A stretch of 64,000 nucleotides of DNA from HK1 sp965204915 (GCA_965204915.1 OZ242023.1:1426001-1490000), one strand, 5' to 3'; numbered from the stretch's first letter, positions 44,563 to 53,063 are shown. Notes: generated by a model from the letters alone, not told the origin. Made by a program: numbers and translations.

Positions 44563-46287
44563 TCATGCGCCGAGCTCCGTGCGGCGGATGCGATCGGCGG
44601 CGCGCAGGGCCAGCGCGGCCACCGTCAGCGCCGGGTTGACCGCCGCGGACGTGGGCAGGCAGGAGGCGTCCACCACGTAAAGGTTGTCGTGATCCCACGC
44701 CTTGCAGTGCGGGTCCAGCGCCGAACGCGCGGGATCGTCGCCGATGCGGACCGTCCCGCACTGGTGCGAGGGCGTGCGCCGGTCGAAGGGCTTGGCCAGC
44801 ACGACGGGATAGCCGCAGTCCTTCAGCACCCGGCGCATGACGGCCGAAAGCCGCCGGTGCGCCTCCATGTTCGTGCGGGTCCAGTCCAGGACGACGTCCC
44901 GGCCGTCGATGCGCACGCGGCTTTCCGGGTCCGGCAGGTCCTCGCTCATGAGGTACCAGTCCACGGAACGGCGGGCGGCCCAATTGAGCAGGGGCTTCGG
45001 CGCCCACGGCACGTTCGCCTTCAGGATCGTTCCGTCGATCTTGCCGAGGAGCTGGACGTTGCCGAGCGGCGGGCCGCCGTCGCCGTCCGACAGATAGAAG
45101 TCGTTGAGGCCCAGGGTCTTCTGGTAGACCGCGCGGTTGCGGCGGCGCGGATCGATGGCGAGCATCGCCGAGCAGTTGTGGTTCATGAAGTGCCGGCCGA
45201 CCTGGCCCGAGCGGTTCGCAAGGCCCGGCGGACGGCTGCCGCCGGTCGTATGGGTGCCGTCCGCGGCATGGGTCTCACTTACCGGAGGGACGCTGCCGGC
45301 CGTATGGGCGCCATCTACCAGAGGGACGCTGCCCACCGTATGAGCGCTGCCGGCCGAGCGGGTGCCGCCGGTCGTATGGGTGCCGCCCGCGGCATGGATC
45401 TCATCTACCGAACGGGCGCCGTCCGCCGGACAGGCACCGCTCACCGTACGAGCGCCACCCGTCGAGCGCAGCAGGATTGCTGCGGAGTTCACCGCGCCGG
45501 CGCACAGGACGACGATGCCGGGGGTCAGCTTTTCCGTCCTCCCGTCCTTTCGGGCGTAAACCGCCGAGATGCGCCGGCCGTCGGGCGTCGCCTCCAGGCG
45601 CTCCACCCGCGCGCCGGTTTCGAGCCGGACGTTGGCGTATTCGAGCGCCGCTGCAAGCCCGCAGGTCTCCGCGTCCATCTTGCCCGATCGGGTGTCGGGA
45701 TGACCGTCCCAGGGGGTCCGACCGCCTTGAAGCCAGCGCTCGACGTCGACACCCAGGGGGAGGGAGAAGGGATGCAGGCCCCGCTGCTTCAGGCGTTCGC
45801 GGACGCGGGCGATCGCCGGCTCGTCGGGGACGGGCGGATGGGGGTAGGGCGTCGAACGGGGCGGTTCGGTGGGATCCTCGCCCGCGCATCCGCGCACCTG
45901 GTAGAGCGCTTCCGCCCGGCCGTACCACGGCTCCAGCTCCTCGTAGGGAAAGGGCCAGGCGGGAGAGACCCCGCCCGGATGCTCGCGCGCCTCGAAGTCC
46001 TCGCGCCGGAAGCGGAAGAGGGCCGCCCCGTAGAGCTTCGAGTTGCCGCCCACGTAGTAGAAGTTGCCGGGGTTGAACGGCTGCCCTTCCCCATCCAGCC
46101 ACTGCTCCTTTGTCCGGAAGCGGTTCTCCACGAAGATCGCCTTCGTCGAACGCTCCCCGTTGCCGGGCCGCAGCCGCTCGCCGCGCTCCAGGAGCAAGAT
46201 GGAGGCCCCGGTGGCCGCAAGCCCCGCCGCGACCGTCGCCCCGCCCATGCCGGAGCCGACGATGACGATGTCCGGCGACGGCGGCAT
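44563..46287 (-). CDS. GMC-family FAD oxidoreductase with low-complexity insertion
   Basis: A 574-residue flavoprotein of the larger GMC/glucoside-dehydrogenase-like type. MPPSPDIVIVGSGMGGATVA, GNFYYVGGNSKLYGAALFRF, GIVVLCAGAVNSAAILLRST, QVGRHFMNHNCSAM, and SHQCGTVRIGDDPARSALDP with NLYVVDASCLPTSAAVNPAL. Between residues about 270 and 350 lies a hexapeptide-like repeat insertion (TTGGTR, SAGSAH, TVGSVP, LVDGAH) absent from the expected fold. The start ATG and preceding ATPase stop are 6 bases apart; this junction occurs in three copies in the window. Confidence 0.92.
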   Translation of the reverse strand: MPPSPDIVIVGSGMGGATVAAGLAATGASILLLERGERLRPGNGERSTKAIFVENRFRTKEQWLDGEGQPFNPGNFYYVGGNSKLYGAALFRFRREDFEAREHPGGVSPAWPFPYEELEPWYGRAEALYQVRGCAGEDPTEPPRSTPYPHPPVPDEPAIARVRERLKQRGLHPFSLPLGVDVERWLQGGRTPWDGHPDTRSGKMDAETCGLAAALEYANVRLETGARVERLEATPDGRRISAVYARKDGRTEKLTPGIVVLCAGAVNSAAILLRSTGGARTVSGACPADGARSVDEIHAAGGTHTTGGTRSAGSAHTVGSVPLVDGAHTAGSVPPVSETHAADGTHTTGGSRPPGLANRSGQVGRHFMNHNCSAMLAIDPRRRNRAVYQKTLGLNDFYLSDGDGGPPLGNVQLLGKIDGTILKANVPWAPKPLLNWAARRSVDWYLMSEDLPDPESRVRIDGRDVVLDWTRTNMEAHRRLSAVMRRVLKDCGYPVVLAKPFDRRTPSHQCGTVRIGDDPARSALDPHCKAWDHDNLYVVDASCLPTSAAVNPALTVAALALRAADRIRRTELGA

Positions 46288-46293
46288 GGAGGA

Positions 46294-46384
46294 TCAGGCG
46301 ATACGCGCGTGGGTCTCGGGATCGAAGAAGACGGCCTTGTCCAGGCGGAAGGCGAAGGGGATCGTCTCACCCGCGCGCGCCTTG
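46294..46384 (-). pseudogene. Tail copy of the ABC ATPase gene
   Basis: 91 bases nearly identical to the end of the ATPase gene (50683-50773), encoding KARAGETIPFAFRLDKAVFF and DPETHARIA with its stop. It sits 6 bases before the GMC start, reproducing the native junction, then similarity ends abruptly at 46384 where the HEPN cassette begins. Confidence 0.9.
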
Positions 46385-46399
46385 TGCGCGATGATCGTC

Positions 46400-46825
46400 C
46401 TACCCAACGCCTGTCCCCTGTCCGAGCTCGTCTTTCGTCAACCCCTCGTCGATCAGATAGCGCCGGATTCGACTGATGAACTCCCGCGCGCGCCGGCATT
46501 CGTACCGGGCTTCATCGGGGGAGAAGCTCATATGCCCGTTGTAGTCCGCTGCCAGCCGATCGTCCGAACCTCCAGCGAGATGGCGAGCCCACTCCCGCTC
46601 AATTTCTCCCGTACGAACAAGATGCAGGCTGAACATGCGCCGCACCGCGGCGCGACTTGCCACCGTGACGTCATGCACGAACAACGCGGCCTTGGCTGCA
46701 TGAAGGATCCCGTAGCAAGCCCGCGATACGACGTCTTCCCGGTAATCCGGTTGCATCAGAAGCTCGGATGCATGGAGTGACTGCATACCCCGCCGCCACT
46801 CCGCAACGACGTTCCCGCGGTTCAC
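46400..46825 (-). CDS. HEPN-domain protein (toxin of a HEPN-MNT pair)
   Basis: A 141-residue helical protein. SRACYGILHAAKAALFVHDV contains the R-x(4-6)-H motif of RNase-like HEPN toxins, and the C-terminus EARYECRRAREFISRIRRYL fits the family. Its start overlaps the stop of the nucleotidyltransferase gene as ATGA. In characterised systems the MNT partner modifies and silences the HEPN RNase. It is the most downstream gene of its cassette. Confidence 0.85.
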   Translation of the reverse strand: MNRGNVVAEWRRGMQSLHASELLMQPDYREDVVSRACYGILHAAKAALFVHDVTVASRAAVRRMFSLHLVRTGEIEREWARHLAGGSDDRLAADYNGHMSFSPDEARYECRRAREFISRIRRYLIDEGLTKDELGQGTGVG

Positions 46826-47157
46826 AGAACGTCTACTCCGTCACGCTCGACGGTTTCCCGATACGGGGACCTCAAGGCTTTCAGCCGATCCCATTCCGAC
46901 TGCATATACGTCATGATCGAGGGCACGGCATACGAAGTCGCCGCCAGATCGTACCCGATGTACCCGAGCACGCGCTTGCGCTCCTCCGCCTCGTTCTTCA
47001 CTAACAGGAGCACGTCGATATCGCTGTCTTCGTGCGCGTTTCCCCGTGCTTTCGATCCGTACACGAGCAGGCGTGCGACGGCCCCGGGCTGTTGCTCGGC
47101 AAGCGCCCGCCGGTATTCGTCCAGCCAGATCCGTTCTTCGGGATGGAGCGTCAGCAT
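46822..47157 (-). CDS. MNT-type minimal nucleotidyltransferase (antitoxin of a HEPN-MNT pair)
   Basis: A 111-residue minimal nucleotidyltransferase with the G-S-x10-D-x-D signature in LLVYGSKARGNAHEDSDIDV. Such proteins adenylylate the HEPN partner. It precedes and overlaps the HEPN gene. Intact by length and motif. The 184 bases upstream (47158-47341) contain no recognised gene. Confidence 0.88.
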   Translation of the reverse strand: MLTLHPEERIWLDEYRRALAEQQPGAVARLLVYGSKARGNAHEDSDIDVLLLVKNEAEERKRVLGYIGYDLAATSYAVPSIMTYMQSEWDRLKALRSPYRETVERDGVDVL

Positions 47158-47341
47158 GGATGCACTCCTCGCTTCCGTGATCGCCTCTGGCCGAAGTCCT
47201 GGTCTGCGAGCCGCACCGTGTTCGACATGACGGAGGCCAAGCGTCAGAGGTGGCGATCAACACCCGTGTCGGCACACCAGGGCAAAGGGTACGGTCTTTC
47301 CCAATGTATCGTATCCGTCCGTCGGTCGATCGCCCGGTGGC

Positions 47342-48265
47342 TCACAAGGTGACTCGGAATTGCTCAAAACGTCTCTCCAGCAGTTCCCGCGCGGGCCGGA
47401 GTTTTTGCATTCTCGGCAGCAGAATTCGACGATCGTGCAGGCCCTTCAGTCCGTGCAGCAGCATCGGACCGTCCTCTTCGTCCAGGATGTCCTCCCTTAC
47501 CTTGATGACGTAGTCGGGGGTGACGCCGATGAACAGACGATCGAACGCGGCATGGTGCAGCTTGCACAGTGCCATGCCGTTGCGAACCGTCGGCTCACCT
47601 TCGGGCTCCGAGTCCGGGACGATGTGCGCGGCGTCAAGCAGTTCCTCATGGCGCAATCTGCAGAACGCGCATTGTTCTCGATAGGCACGTAGCACCCGCT
47701 CGCGAAACCGTCCTTGATGAACACGTGTTCGCACGGCCGCGGTTCGATAGGTCCGCAACAGCATTCGCTCTTCTGTTTCGGCGACATGCGGGGTGACGAC
47801 TCCAAGTGCTCTCTCTTCGAGCTGGGTGTTGGCGTAAGTTGCATCGTCGACCGCGACGGTGAACATCAATCGCTCCGGCTGATCATGCACCACGTACACC
47901 GGCCAGACCGGGAGGTAGCGTCCCGGCATCAGCCCGTGGAGATAGACGAGCGGTGCGCGTTCCTTCATTGCTCGGCGAAGTCCGACGTTGTCGGGATGAG
48001 ACGGACTGCATCCCCGATAGTGATAGTGCAAGAGATGGTCTTCGCCGAACGTATCGTTGTACGGGCTGTTGGGGGAAATGGTGATCGACAAGGGCAACTG
48101 CATTGCCTGAGGCTTGAATATCCCCTGCGGGCCGACGATGCGTACGCGTTCCTTTCGAAAATCAAAACCGGCTGCGAGTAGCTTACGCGGCAACACCTCA
48201 CCGTAGAGGCCGACCTGTGCGGCGAGCCAGTCGAACGCAGCACGGCGGAACGGCGCGTCGTTCAT
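47342..48265 (-). CDS. HNH endonuclease, predicted restriction type
   Basis: A 307-residue protein whose C-terminal half is an HNH nuclease: CAFCRLRHEELLDAAHIVPD, then VRNGMALCKLHHAAFDRLFI with the zinc cysteines and catalytic His. The N-terminal 170 residues (RAAFDWLAAQVGLYGEVLPR ... HYHYRGCSPSHPDNVGLR) resemble the specificity domain of COG3440-like restriction endonucleases that may sense modified DNA. No methyltransferase partner lies in the same cassette, favouring a type IV role (inference). ATG 48265 is preferred because a GGAGAG site is correctly spaced. Confidence 0.85.
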   Translation of the reverse strand: MNDAPFRRAAFDWLAAQVGLYGEVLPRKLLAAGFDFRKERVRIVGPQGIFKPQAMQLPLSITISPNSPYNDTFGEDHLLHYHYRGCSPSHPDNVGLRRAMKERAPLVYLHGLMPGRYLPVWPVYVVHDQPERLMFTVAVDDATYANTQLEERALGVVTPHVAETEERMLLRTYRTAAVRTRVHQGRFRERVLRAYREQCAFCRLRHEELLDAAHIVPDSEPEGEPTVRNGMALCKLHHAAFDRLFIGVTPDYVIKVREDILDEEDGPMLLHGLKGLHDRRILLPRMQKLRPARELLERRFEQFRVTL

Positions 48266-48511
48266 TGGCACTCTCTCCGTCCCAGCCGGATACTGTTCCG
48301 ATCACGCGTCCTGACGACGGCAAGAAGATCGATGAAACAATCCATCATCATGTCGATGGGAGGGTATCACAGTGTCGGGGTGAGGATGCCGGCTCCGGAG
48401 TGCTTCCTTGGAACACCGTCCCTCGCACACCATGGCGTCGGTCCAAGTGCAGGGGAGACGTTGGACCGAATGCGGGCCGCGCCGGGTGAGCGCCATCGGA
48501 ACCACTCGGCG

Positions 48512-48660
48512 CCCGCTGCCGCGCTCCAGGATCAGGATAGAGGCGCCGGTGGCCGCGAGCCCCGCCGCGACCGTCGCCCCACCCATGCCGGAGCCGACGA
48601 TGACGATGTCCGGCGACGGCGGCATGGCGTCTCAGGCGATGCGTAAACAGGTCTCGGGCC
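48512..48660 (-). pseudogene. Copy of the ATPase-tail / GMC-head junction
   Basis: 48512-48625 repeats the first 36 codons of the GMC gene (MPPSPDIVIVGSGMGGATVA with a changed L/I further on), and 48632-48660 repeats the end of the ATPase gene up to its stop. The 6-base stop-to-start spacing is the same as in the native-type junction. The GMC frame then reads into unrelated sequence. It separates the HNH/HEPN cassette from the ParA cassette. The flanking stretches 48266-48511 and 48661-48917 hold no gene I can recognise. Confidence 0.9.
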
Positions 48661-48917
48661 GGTCGTCGCAACGATCTTTCCCTCCGTAGCCGGTGGCGAG
48701 AATAGGGCCTCCGCGCGGCAGAACGGGTCGCAGAAGACATGGACGTCCCGGGTGTCCACGACGTTGCGCTTCGCCTCGTTCTCCGCGCGACGGGACGAAC
48801 CACAGATGATGAGGACGCGTCAGATCGTTCGAGGCGTTCGAGGCCGTGATTCATGGCGCGGACGTAGTTGGACACCCATCGACACCCCACGGCCGATCAG
48901 GGGGGAAGGCGCGGGCT

Positions 48918-49478
48918 TCAACGGCAAGCACGTCCTGCAACGAACACTGGGTCCCCTTGATGTTCATTCCCGGTATCTTCGACGTCTCGGCTGCGAGCGG
49001 CTCTTCCGTTCTGCCGGATGGCCTCGGCGATCGGTCCCAACCGCGACGGACCGGAAAACGCACTCTCGTCCAGCAATCTTTGCAATTCGTCAACGTCCAT
49101 CGTAGCCACGAACTTGAAGATTCTGGCGATGGCGCTCGCTCGCGACCTGGACGCGGGCGCTTCGATGTCGTAAGTCCCGCAGAAGTCGCGAATGTCCGCG
49201 CAGGCCGGCAGGAACGACTTCTCCTCGAATCGTTCCGCCAACGCCAGCGCCGCCGTGCGCCGCTCGGTGGAGAGGTCCATCTTTGCAACATATTCCGGCG
49301 CCGTGGTTCTCGTCCTTCTGCGTTGACCATTCCTCTGCGCAGCGCCGTTCGACCCGCGCTTCCGAACCGCCGATCGCCGCCCGGAAGTCGCGATTGCTTT
49401 CAAGGTGTGCTCGATCTGCTCGATCCCGTAGTGGTCAACCAACGAACGTAGCTGAATTTTCAAGTCAGTGTCCTTCAT
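48918..49478 (-). CDS. Unknown partner of the ParA-like ATPase
   Basis: A 186-residue protein. The N-terminus IQLRSLVDHYGIEQIEHTLK may be a small helical module; a basic linker (RNGQRRRTRTTAPEY) follows, and then TERRTAALALAERFEEKSFL with ADIRDFCGTYDIEAPASRSR. The last 30 residues are polar. No family recognised. Its start overlaps the ParA-like stop (ATGA), so the two form a translationally coupled pair; a basic linker suggests nucleic-acid contact (inference). Confidence 0.65.
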   Translation of the reverse strand: MKDTDLKIQLRSLVDHYGIEQIEHTLKAIATSGRRSAVRKRGSNGAAQRNGQRRRTRTTAPEYVAKMDLSTERRTAALALAERFEEKSFLPACADIRDFCGTYDIEAPASRSRASAIARIFKFVATMDVDELQRLLDESAFSGPSRLGPIAEAIRQNGRAARSRDVEDTGNEHQGDPVFVAGRACR

Positions 49479-50338
49479 TGTATCGCACCCAGGTTCAAAT
49501 GATCGAAGAATTCCTTGGCGAAGTGGGTGTACAGAAAGGCATCTCCTGGATGGCTGAAGTCTCCACGCATGACCTTCGGAAATCCCCTGGAAAAAGGGAT
49601 TTGGTTCTCAAAGACGTGCCATTCATTGTTCTTGGCTTCTTCCGTAATCTCTCGAATCGAGCGCGCTCTCTCCGGGCCACCACGATTTCCGCTGTAGTGA
49701 TAAGACGAGTTGTTTACGACTACCCCTGACACGTCTATGGCATGGCCTCGATTTCCGCTCCTGAAATCATCAAGCGAATCACGTAACAACGGAAAGCCTA
49801 TTGTCGCAAAATACTCCGGTCTGACCGGAACAAGAACGTGGCGGGATGCCTGATATGCGACACGGGTCAGAATCGGTTCCGTAGGGGCGCAGTCAATCAG
49901 GACGAGAGCTCTGTCTTGAAAATGATCGGCGATCAGATTGGCCAATACTCCTTGATCGGTGCCGATGGAATCTATCAACCGATCGGAAAAGTCGAACCTC
50001 GATGGCACAAGCTGCAAGTTGGCGCCACCCAATCGCGTGTTGCCGACAAGAATGTCATCTACGTCCAGCGGCCTCGGTGCACCCGTATTGCGGGTCGCGG
50101 GTCGAAAACCCTTGAATATCTCGACAACGGACGGATCCCTGTCTTTCAAGAACCGTCTGTAGCGATCGCCCATGAACGCCTGCGACAGGTTTGCCTGTGG
50201 ATCCAGATCTATCGCAATGACCTTCATGCCGAGTCGTCGCGATGCGTACCGACCCAGAAGAGCGGTGATCGTGGTCTTGCCGACACCGCCTTTCATGTTT
50301 ATCACTGAAATGCAGATGGGACCCCTTTGCGCAAGCAC
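49475..50338 (-). CDS. ParA/Soj-type ATPase
   Basis: A 287-residue MinD/ParA ATPase with deviant Walker A INMKGGVGKTTITALLGRYA, IAIDLDPQANLSQAFMG, Walker B ALVLIDCAPTEPI and HVLVPVRPEYFATIGFPLLR. There is no N-terminal HTH, and no parS-like repeats or ParB were seen in the same cassette, so plasmid partition is not supported; such solitary ParA-partner pairs occur in defence or mobile islands. The GTG start at 50338 has AGGAG upstream. Base composition looks less GC-rich than its neighbours, suggesting transfer. Confidence 0.87.
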   Translation of the reverse strand: MLAQRGPICISVINMKGGVGKTTITALLGRYASRRLGMKVIAIDLDPQANLSQAFMGDRYRRFLKDRDPSVVEIFKGFRPATRNTGAPRPLDVDDILVGNTRLGGANLQLVPSRFDFSDRLIDSIGTDQGVLANLIADHFQDRALVLIDCAPTEPILTRVAYQASRHVLVPVRPEYFATIGFPLLRDSLDDFRSGNRGHAIDVSGVVVNNSSYHYSGNRGGPERARSIREITEEAKNNEWHVFENQIPFSRGFPKVMRGDFSHPGDAFLYTHFAKEFFDHLNLGAIQ

Positions 50339-50660
50339 CGCCTGTCTCCTGAACGGATCTGATCCGCCAACGAGCGTTTAGCCTCTTACCGGAGAGATGG
50401 CGGGCCGTCAAGTCTCCAAAGTGGTGTGAGTTGGTTTCGGCCGGCGTCACCGTACCGCGGCGTCGTTCAGGTTGGCCTCGGGTGAGTACGAGGCGGCGGC
50501 AGCAACGGCCGCCACGGATCGTCATGAATGGTCAGCGTCGCGTCCGGGGAGGGCGATCGGTGTGTGGCAAATCGTCAGTTCATACGTGTCGCCCGTCAAG
50601 CATGAAGTCACACCGCGATGGCCGGTACGGCGCATGCCACGGGCTCAGCGGAGCAAGCAA
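50339..50660. other. Intergenic region upstream of the ParA-like gene
   Basis: 322 bases with no recognisable gene; presumably carries the promoter of the ParA pair, reading leftwards, and degenerate sequence next to the duplicated junction at 50661. Confidence 0.45.
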
Positions 50661-50676
50661 CCGGCGACGGCGGCAT
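50661..50676 (-). pseudogene. Sixteen-base head copy of the GMC gene
   Basis: CCGGCGACGGCGGCAT is identical to the first five codons of the GMC oxidoreductase and lies 6 bases after the ATPase stop, i.e. at the position where the intact GMC gene would begin. Third copy of this junction in the window. Confidence 0.75.
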
Positions 50677-50682
50677 GGCCTC

Positions 50683-51903
50683 TCAGGCGATGCGCGCATG
50701 GGTCTCGGGGTCGAAGAAGACGGCCTTGTCCAGGCGGAAGGCGAAGGGGATCGTCTCGCCCGCGCGCGCCTTGCAGTCCGGGCTCATCCGCGCGACCACT
50801 TCCCTGCCGCCCAGCCGGGTAACGACGTAGGTGTCGGCCCCGGCCGGCTCCACGACCTCCACCAGGCACTCGGCGGTGGCCGTGCGGCTCGCGATGCCGC
50901 CGGCAACGTCGCCGCCCGCGATTCCGTCGGCGATGCCGTCCGCGGGAACCTCGGTGATCGCCTCGGGGCGGATGCCGAAGATTGCCTCGCGCCCGGCATA
51001 AGCGGCGAGGCCGCCCGCCGGACCGGTCGCGGCGATACCCGCCGGGCGGGTCGCCGAGCCGCCCGCCGGGGCGCTCGCGGCGCCGTCCGCCGCGCCGAGC
51101 GGCAGGGTCACCGGCCCGCCGCCCGCGCGTTCGACGACGATCCCCAGGCCGGCGCCGTCCGCCTGCACCGTCACCGGAAACAGGTTCATCGAGGGCGAGC
51201 CCATGAACTCCGCGACGAACAGGTTGGCGGGGTCGTCGTAGATCTCGGCGGGGGCGCCGAACTGCTGCAGGACGCCGTCCTTCAGGACCGCGATCCGGGT
51301 CGCCAGGGTCATCGCCTCGATCTGGTCGTGGGTCACGTAGACGATGGTCGTCCCCAGGGATTGGTGGAGGCGCTTGATCTCCGTGCGCATGTCGATGCGC
51401 AGCTTGGCGTCGAGGTTGGACAGCGGCTCGTCGAAGAGGAAGAGCTTGGGGTTGCGCACCAGCGCCCGCCCCATGGCCACGCGCTGGCGCTGCCCGCCGG
51501 AGAGCTGGCCGGGGCGGCGTGACAGCAGGTGCTCGATCCGTAGCGTCTTCGCCACCTCGGCCACCGCCCGGCGCCGCTCGGCCTTGGGCACGCCGCGCAT
51601 CTCCATGCCGAAGCCCATGTTCTCGGCCACGCTCATCGTGGGATAGAGCGCGTAGGACTGGAACACCATGGCGATGTCGCGCTTCGAGGGCGGGAGGTCG
51701 TTGACGGCGCGGCCGTCGATGCGGATCTCGCCCCGCGTGATCGCTTCGAGGCCCGCGATGGTGTAGAGCAGCGTGGACTTGCCGCAGCCGGACGGCCCCA
51801 CGAGGACGAGGAACCCTCCTTCCTCGATCGAGAGGTTGACGTCGGTCAGGACCTCGACCGGGCCGTAGTGCTTGTGCAGGCGTTCGATTTCGAGAAAGGC
51901 CAT
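50683..51903 (-). CDS. ugpC: Carbohydrate ABC transporter ATPase (UgpC/MalK type)
   Basis: A 406-residue ATPase. Walker A LVGPSGCGKSTLLYTIAGLE, Q-loop VFQSYALYPTMSV, signature LSGGQRQRVAMGRALVRNP, Walker B LFLFDEPLSNLDAKLR, H-loop VYVTHDQIEAMTL, then a regulatory OB domain (NLFVAEFMGSPSMNLFPV, IFGIRPEAITEV). The OB domain carries two Ala/Gly/Pro low-complexity insertions (about residues 265-300 and 315-335). It powers the two permeases at 56.2-58.1 kb, from which it is now separated by 4 kb of inserted cassettes. Confidence 0.94.
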   Translation of the reverse strand: MAFLEIERLHKHYGPVEVLTDVNLSIEEGGFLVLVGPSGCGKSTLLYTIAGLEAITRGEIRIDGRAVNDLPPSKRDIAMVFQSYALYPTMSVAENMGFGMEMRGVPKAERRRAVAEVAKTLRIEHLLSRRPGQLSGGQRQRVAMGRALVRNPKLFLFDEPLSNLDAKLRIDMRTEIKRLHQSLGTTIVYVTHDQIEAMTLATRIAVLKDGVLQQFGAPAEIYDDPANLFVAEFMGSPSMNLFPVTVQADGAGLGIVVERAGGGPVTLPLGAADGAASAPAGGSATRPAGIAATGPAGGLAAYAGREAIFGIRPEAITEVPADGIADGIAGGDVAGGIASRTATAECLVEVVEPAGADTYVVTRLGGREVVARMSPDCKARAGETIPFAFRLDKAVFFDPETHARIA

Positions 51904-51913
51904 GGGAGCGGTC

Positions 51914-51950
51914 TCACCCTTTCACCGCACCGGCGCCGGCCATCGGGCCG
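51914..51950 (-). pseudogene. Tail copy of permease 2
   Basis: Encodes GPMAGAGAVKG and a stop, matching the permease 2 end GLMAGAVKG. It lies 10 bases before the ATPase start, the same distance as at 56214-56223, so it is the original permease-ATPase junction left next to the intact ATPase. Confidence 0.75.
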
Positions 51951-52128
51951 TAGCCGTTCCGATGGTCTCCCCGCCGGCCACGCAGCCGGGCAAGTCCGGA
52001 ACGGTCACCGGAATGCCGCCTTCTTCGCGGGGGAGCGGCTCGATGCGAATGGCGTAGTCCTCCGGCCTCATTGCGCTGCCGCAGTCAGCCGAACCAATCG
52101 ATGGACGCAGATCGGCTCGATGGGTTTG

Positions 52129-52320
52129 ACAGAAGTGGACCCCGATTATTGGACAGGCCGATAAGTGTCCTCCGCCCCCTGTGGTTCCCCTGCTTCACGC
52201 TGCCTTGGGCCATGAGTCGCCGTCAGCATACACCGTATCGGGTGTCCGGTGCCCAAGACCCTGATGGCGACGCTCGGCATTGTAGAACCGGAAGGAGCGG
52301 CCCAGTCCTGCACGGACCTC
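52129..52320 (-). mobile_element. IS3-family transposase C-terminal remnant
   Basis: The minus strand encodes EVRAGLGRSFRFYNAERRHQ and GLGHRTPDTVYADG with a stop at 52195, the typical end of IS3-group OrfB (F-Y-N-x-x-R-x-H-x-x-L-x-x-x-T-P). The sequence beyond it, TGGACCCCGATTATTGGACA near 52137-52156, looks like an IS3-type terminal inverted repeat. The rest of the element is absent. Confidence 0.75.
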
Positions 52321-52349
52321 GCGGTCGCACGTCATTCCCGCCCCTATGG

Positions 52350-52379
52350 TTGTCCCATATTGGTCTGTATGGCTAGAAT
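52350..52379 (+). promoter_or_regulatory. Presumed vapBC promoter
   Basis: TTGTCC (52350-52355), an 18-base spacer and TAGAAT (52374-52379). The expected transcription start falls at about the ATG at 52387, giving a leaderless or nearly leaderless message, as at parDE. Confidence 0.5.
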
Positions 52380-52386
52380 GGCGACC

Positions 52387-52632
52387 ATGAAGACAACCTT
52401 GGACATCCACGACGAGCTGCTCACCCGTGCGAAGCGGCATGCGAAGGAAACAGGCCGGCCATTGCGCGCCGTCGTGGAAGACGGCCTTCGTCGGGTCCTC
52501 GTGACCGCAAACCCTCGCCGGTACAAGCTGCCGGATTTACGCGTGGGCGACGCCGACGCGCCCGACCCCTTGGCAACGTACTCCTGGCCCGAACTGCGCG
52601 AGCTGATCTACGGTGACTCGGGCGCACCGTGA
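52387..52632 (+). CDS. vapB: VapB-type antitoxin
   Basis: An 81-residue antitoxin. MKTTLDIHDELLTRAKRHAK, ETGRPLRAVVEDGLRRVL form a ribbon-helix-helix domain; YSWPELRELIYGDSG is the toxin-wrapping tail. In-frame ATGs at 52369 and 52378 are possible, but 52387 fits both the family start and the promoter position. The stop overlaps the toxin start as GTGA. Confidence 0.87.
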   Translation: MKTTLDIHDELLTRAKRHAKETGRPLRAVVEDGLRRVLVTANPRRYKLPDLRVGDADAPDPLATYSWPELRELIYGDSGAP

Positions 52633-53063
52633 TCGCCGTGGACACCAATCTGCTCGTGTACGCGCATCGGCGGGAAGCGCAAGTGGGCGAACAAGCACAT
52701 GCCCTGATGCAGGAGCTTGCGGAAAGCGACCGGCCGTGGGCGATCCCTTGGCCTTGCTGCTACGAATTCCTCAGCGTAGTGACCAATCGCCGCATCTGGC
52801 GGGACGCGGCCACCACGCCGGAGGACGCATGGCGGCAGTTCTCCGCATGGCAAGCGTCCCCAACGAACCGCATGATCGGCGAGACCGAAGAGTTCGCGGA
52901 CATCCTTCGCCGGTTCGTCTTGTTGCCGCGTGTCGTTGGCGGCGTCGTACACGATGCCCGGATCGCTGCGATTTGCGTCGCCCACGGCGTGGAGGCGCTG
53001 CTCACGCGAGACCGCGACTTTTCGCTGTTCCGGGAGTTGCGCGTGCAAGACCCTTTCCGTTGA
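52629..53063 (+). CDS. vapC: VapC-type PIN ribonuclease toxin
   Basis: A 144-residue PIN domain: VDTNLLVYAHRREA (first Asp), PCCYEFLSVVTNRRIW (Glu), GGVVHDARIAAICVAHGVEA (second Asp) and LLTRDRDFSLFREL (third). All acidic catalytic residues are present. Coupled to the antitoxin by a 4-base overlap (GTG start). Targets in this family are tRNA or rRNA. Confidence 0.9.
   Translation: MIAVDTNLLVYAHRREAQVGEQAHALMQELAESDRPWAIPWPCCYEFLSVVTNRRIWRDAATTPEDAWRQFSAWQASPTNRMIGETEEFADILRRFVLLPRVVGGVVHDARIAAICVAHGVEALLTRDRDFSLFRELRVQDPFR

Noticed and set aside
48302..48625. A 107-residue ORF starting like a GMC oxidoreductase as a real small protein
   Set aside because: Homology covers only the first 36 codons, then the frame reads into unrelated sequence; it is a duplicated gene head.
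48661..48917. A possible gene between the duplicated junction and the ParA partner gene
   Set aside because: Minus-strand frames (for example one beginning MDTRDVHVFCDPFCRAEAL) show no recognisable domain or start signal; left as unexplained sequence.
49475..50338. Plasmid partition locus
   Set aside because: A ParA-like ATPase is present but no ParB or centromere-like repeats in the same cassette, and the ParB-like gene at 61.6 kb belongs to a different cassette.
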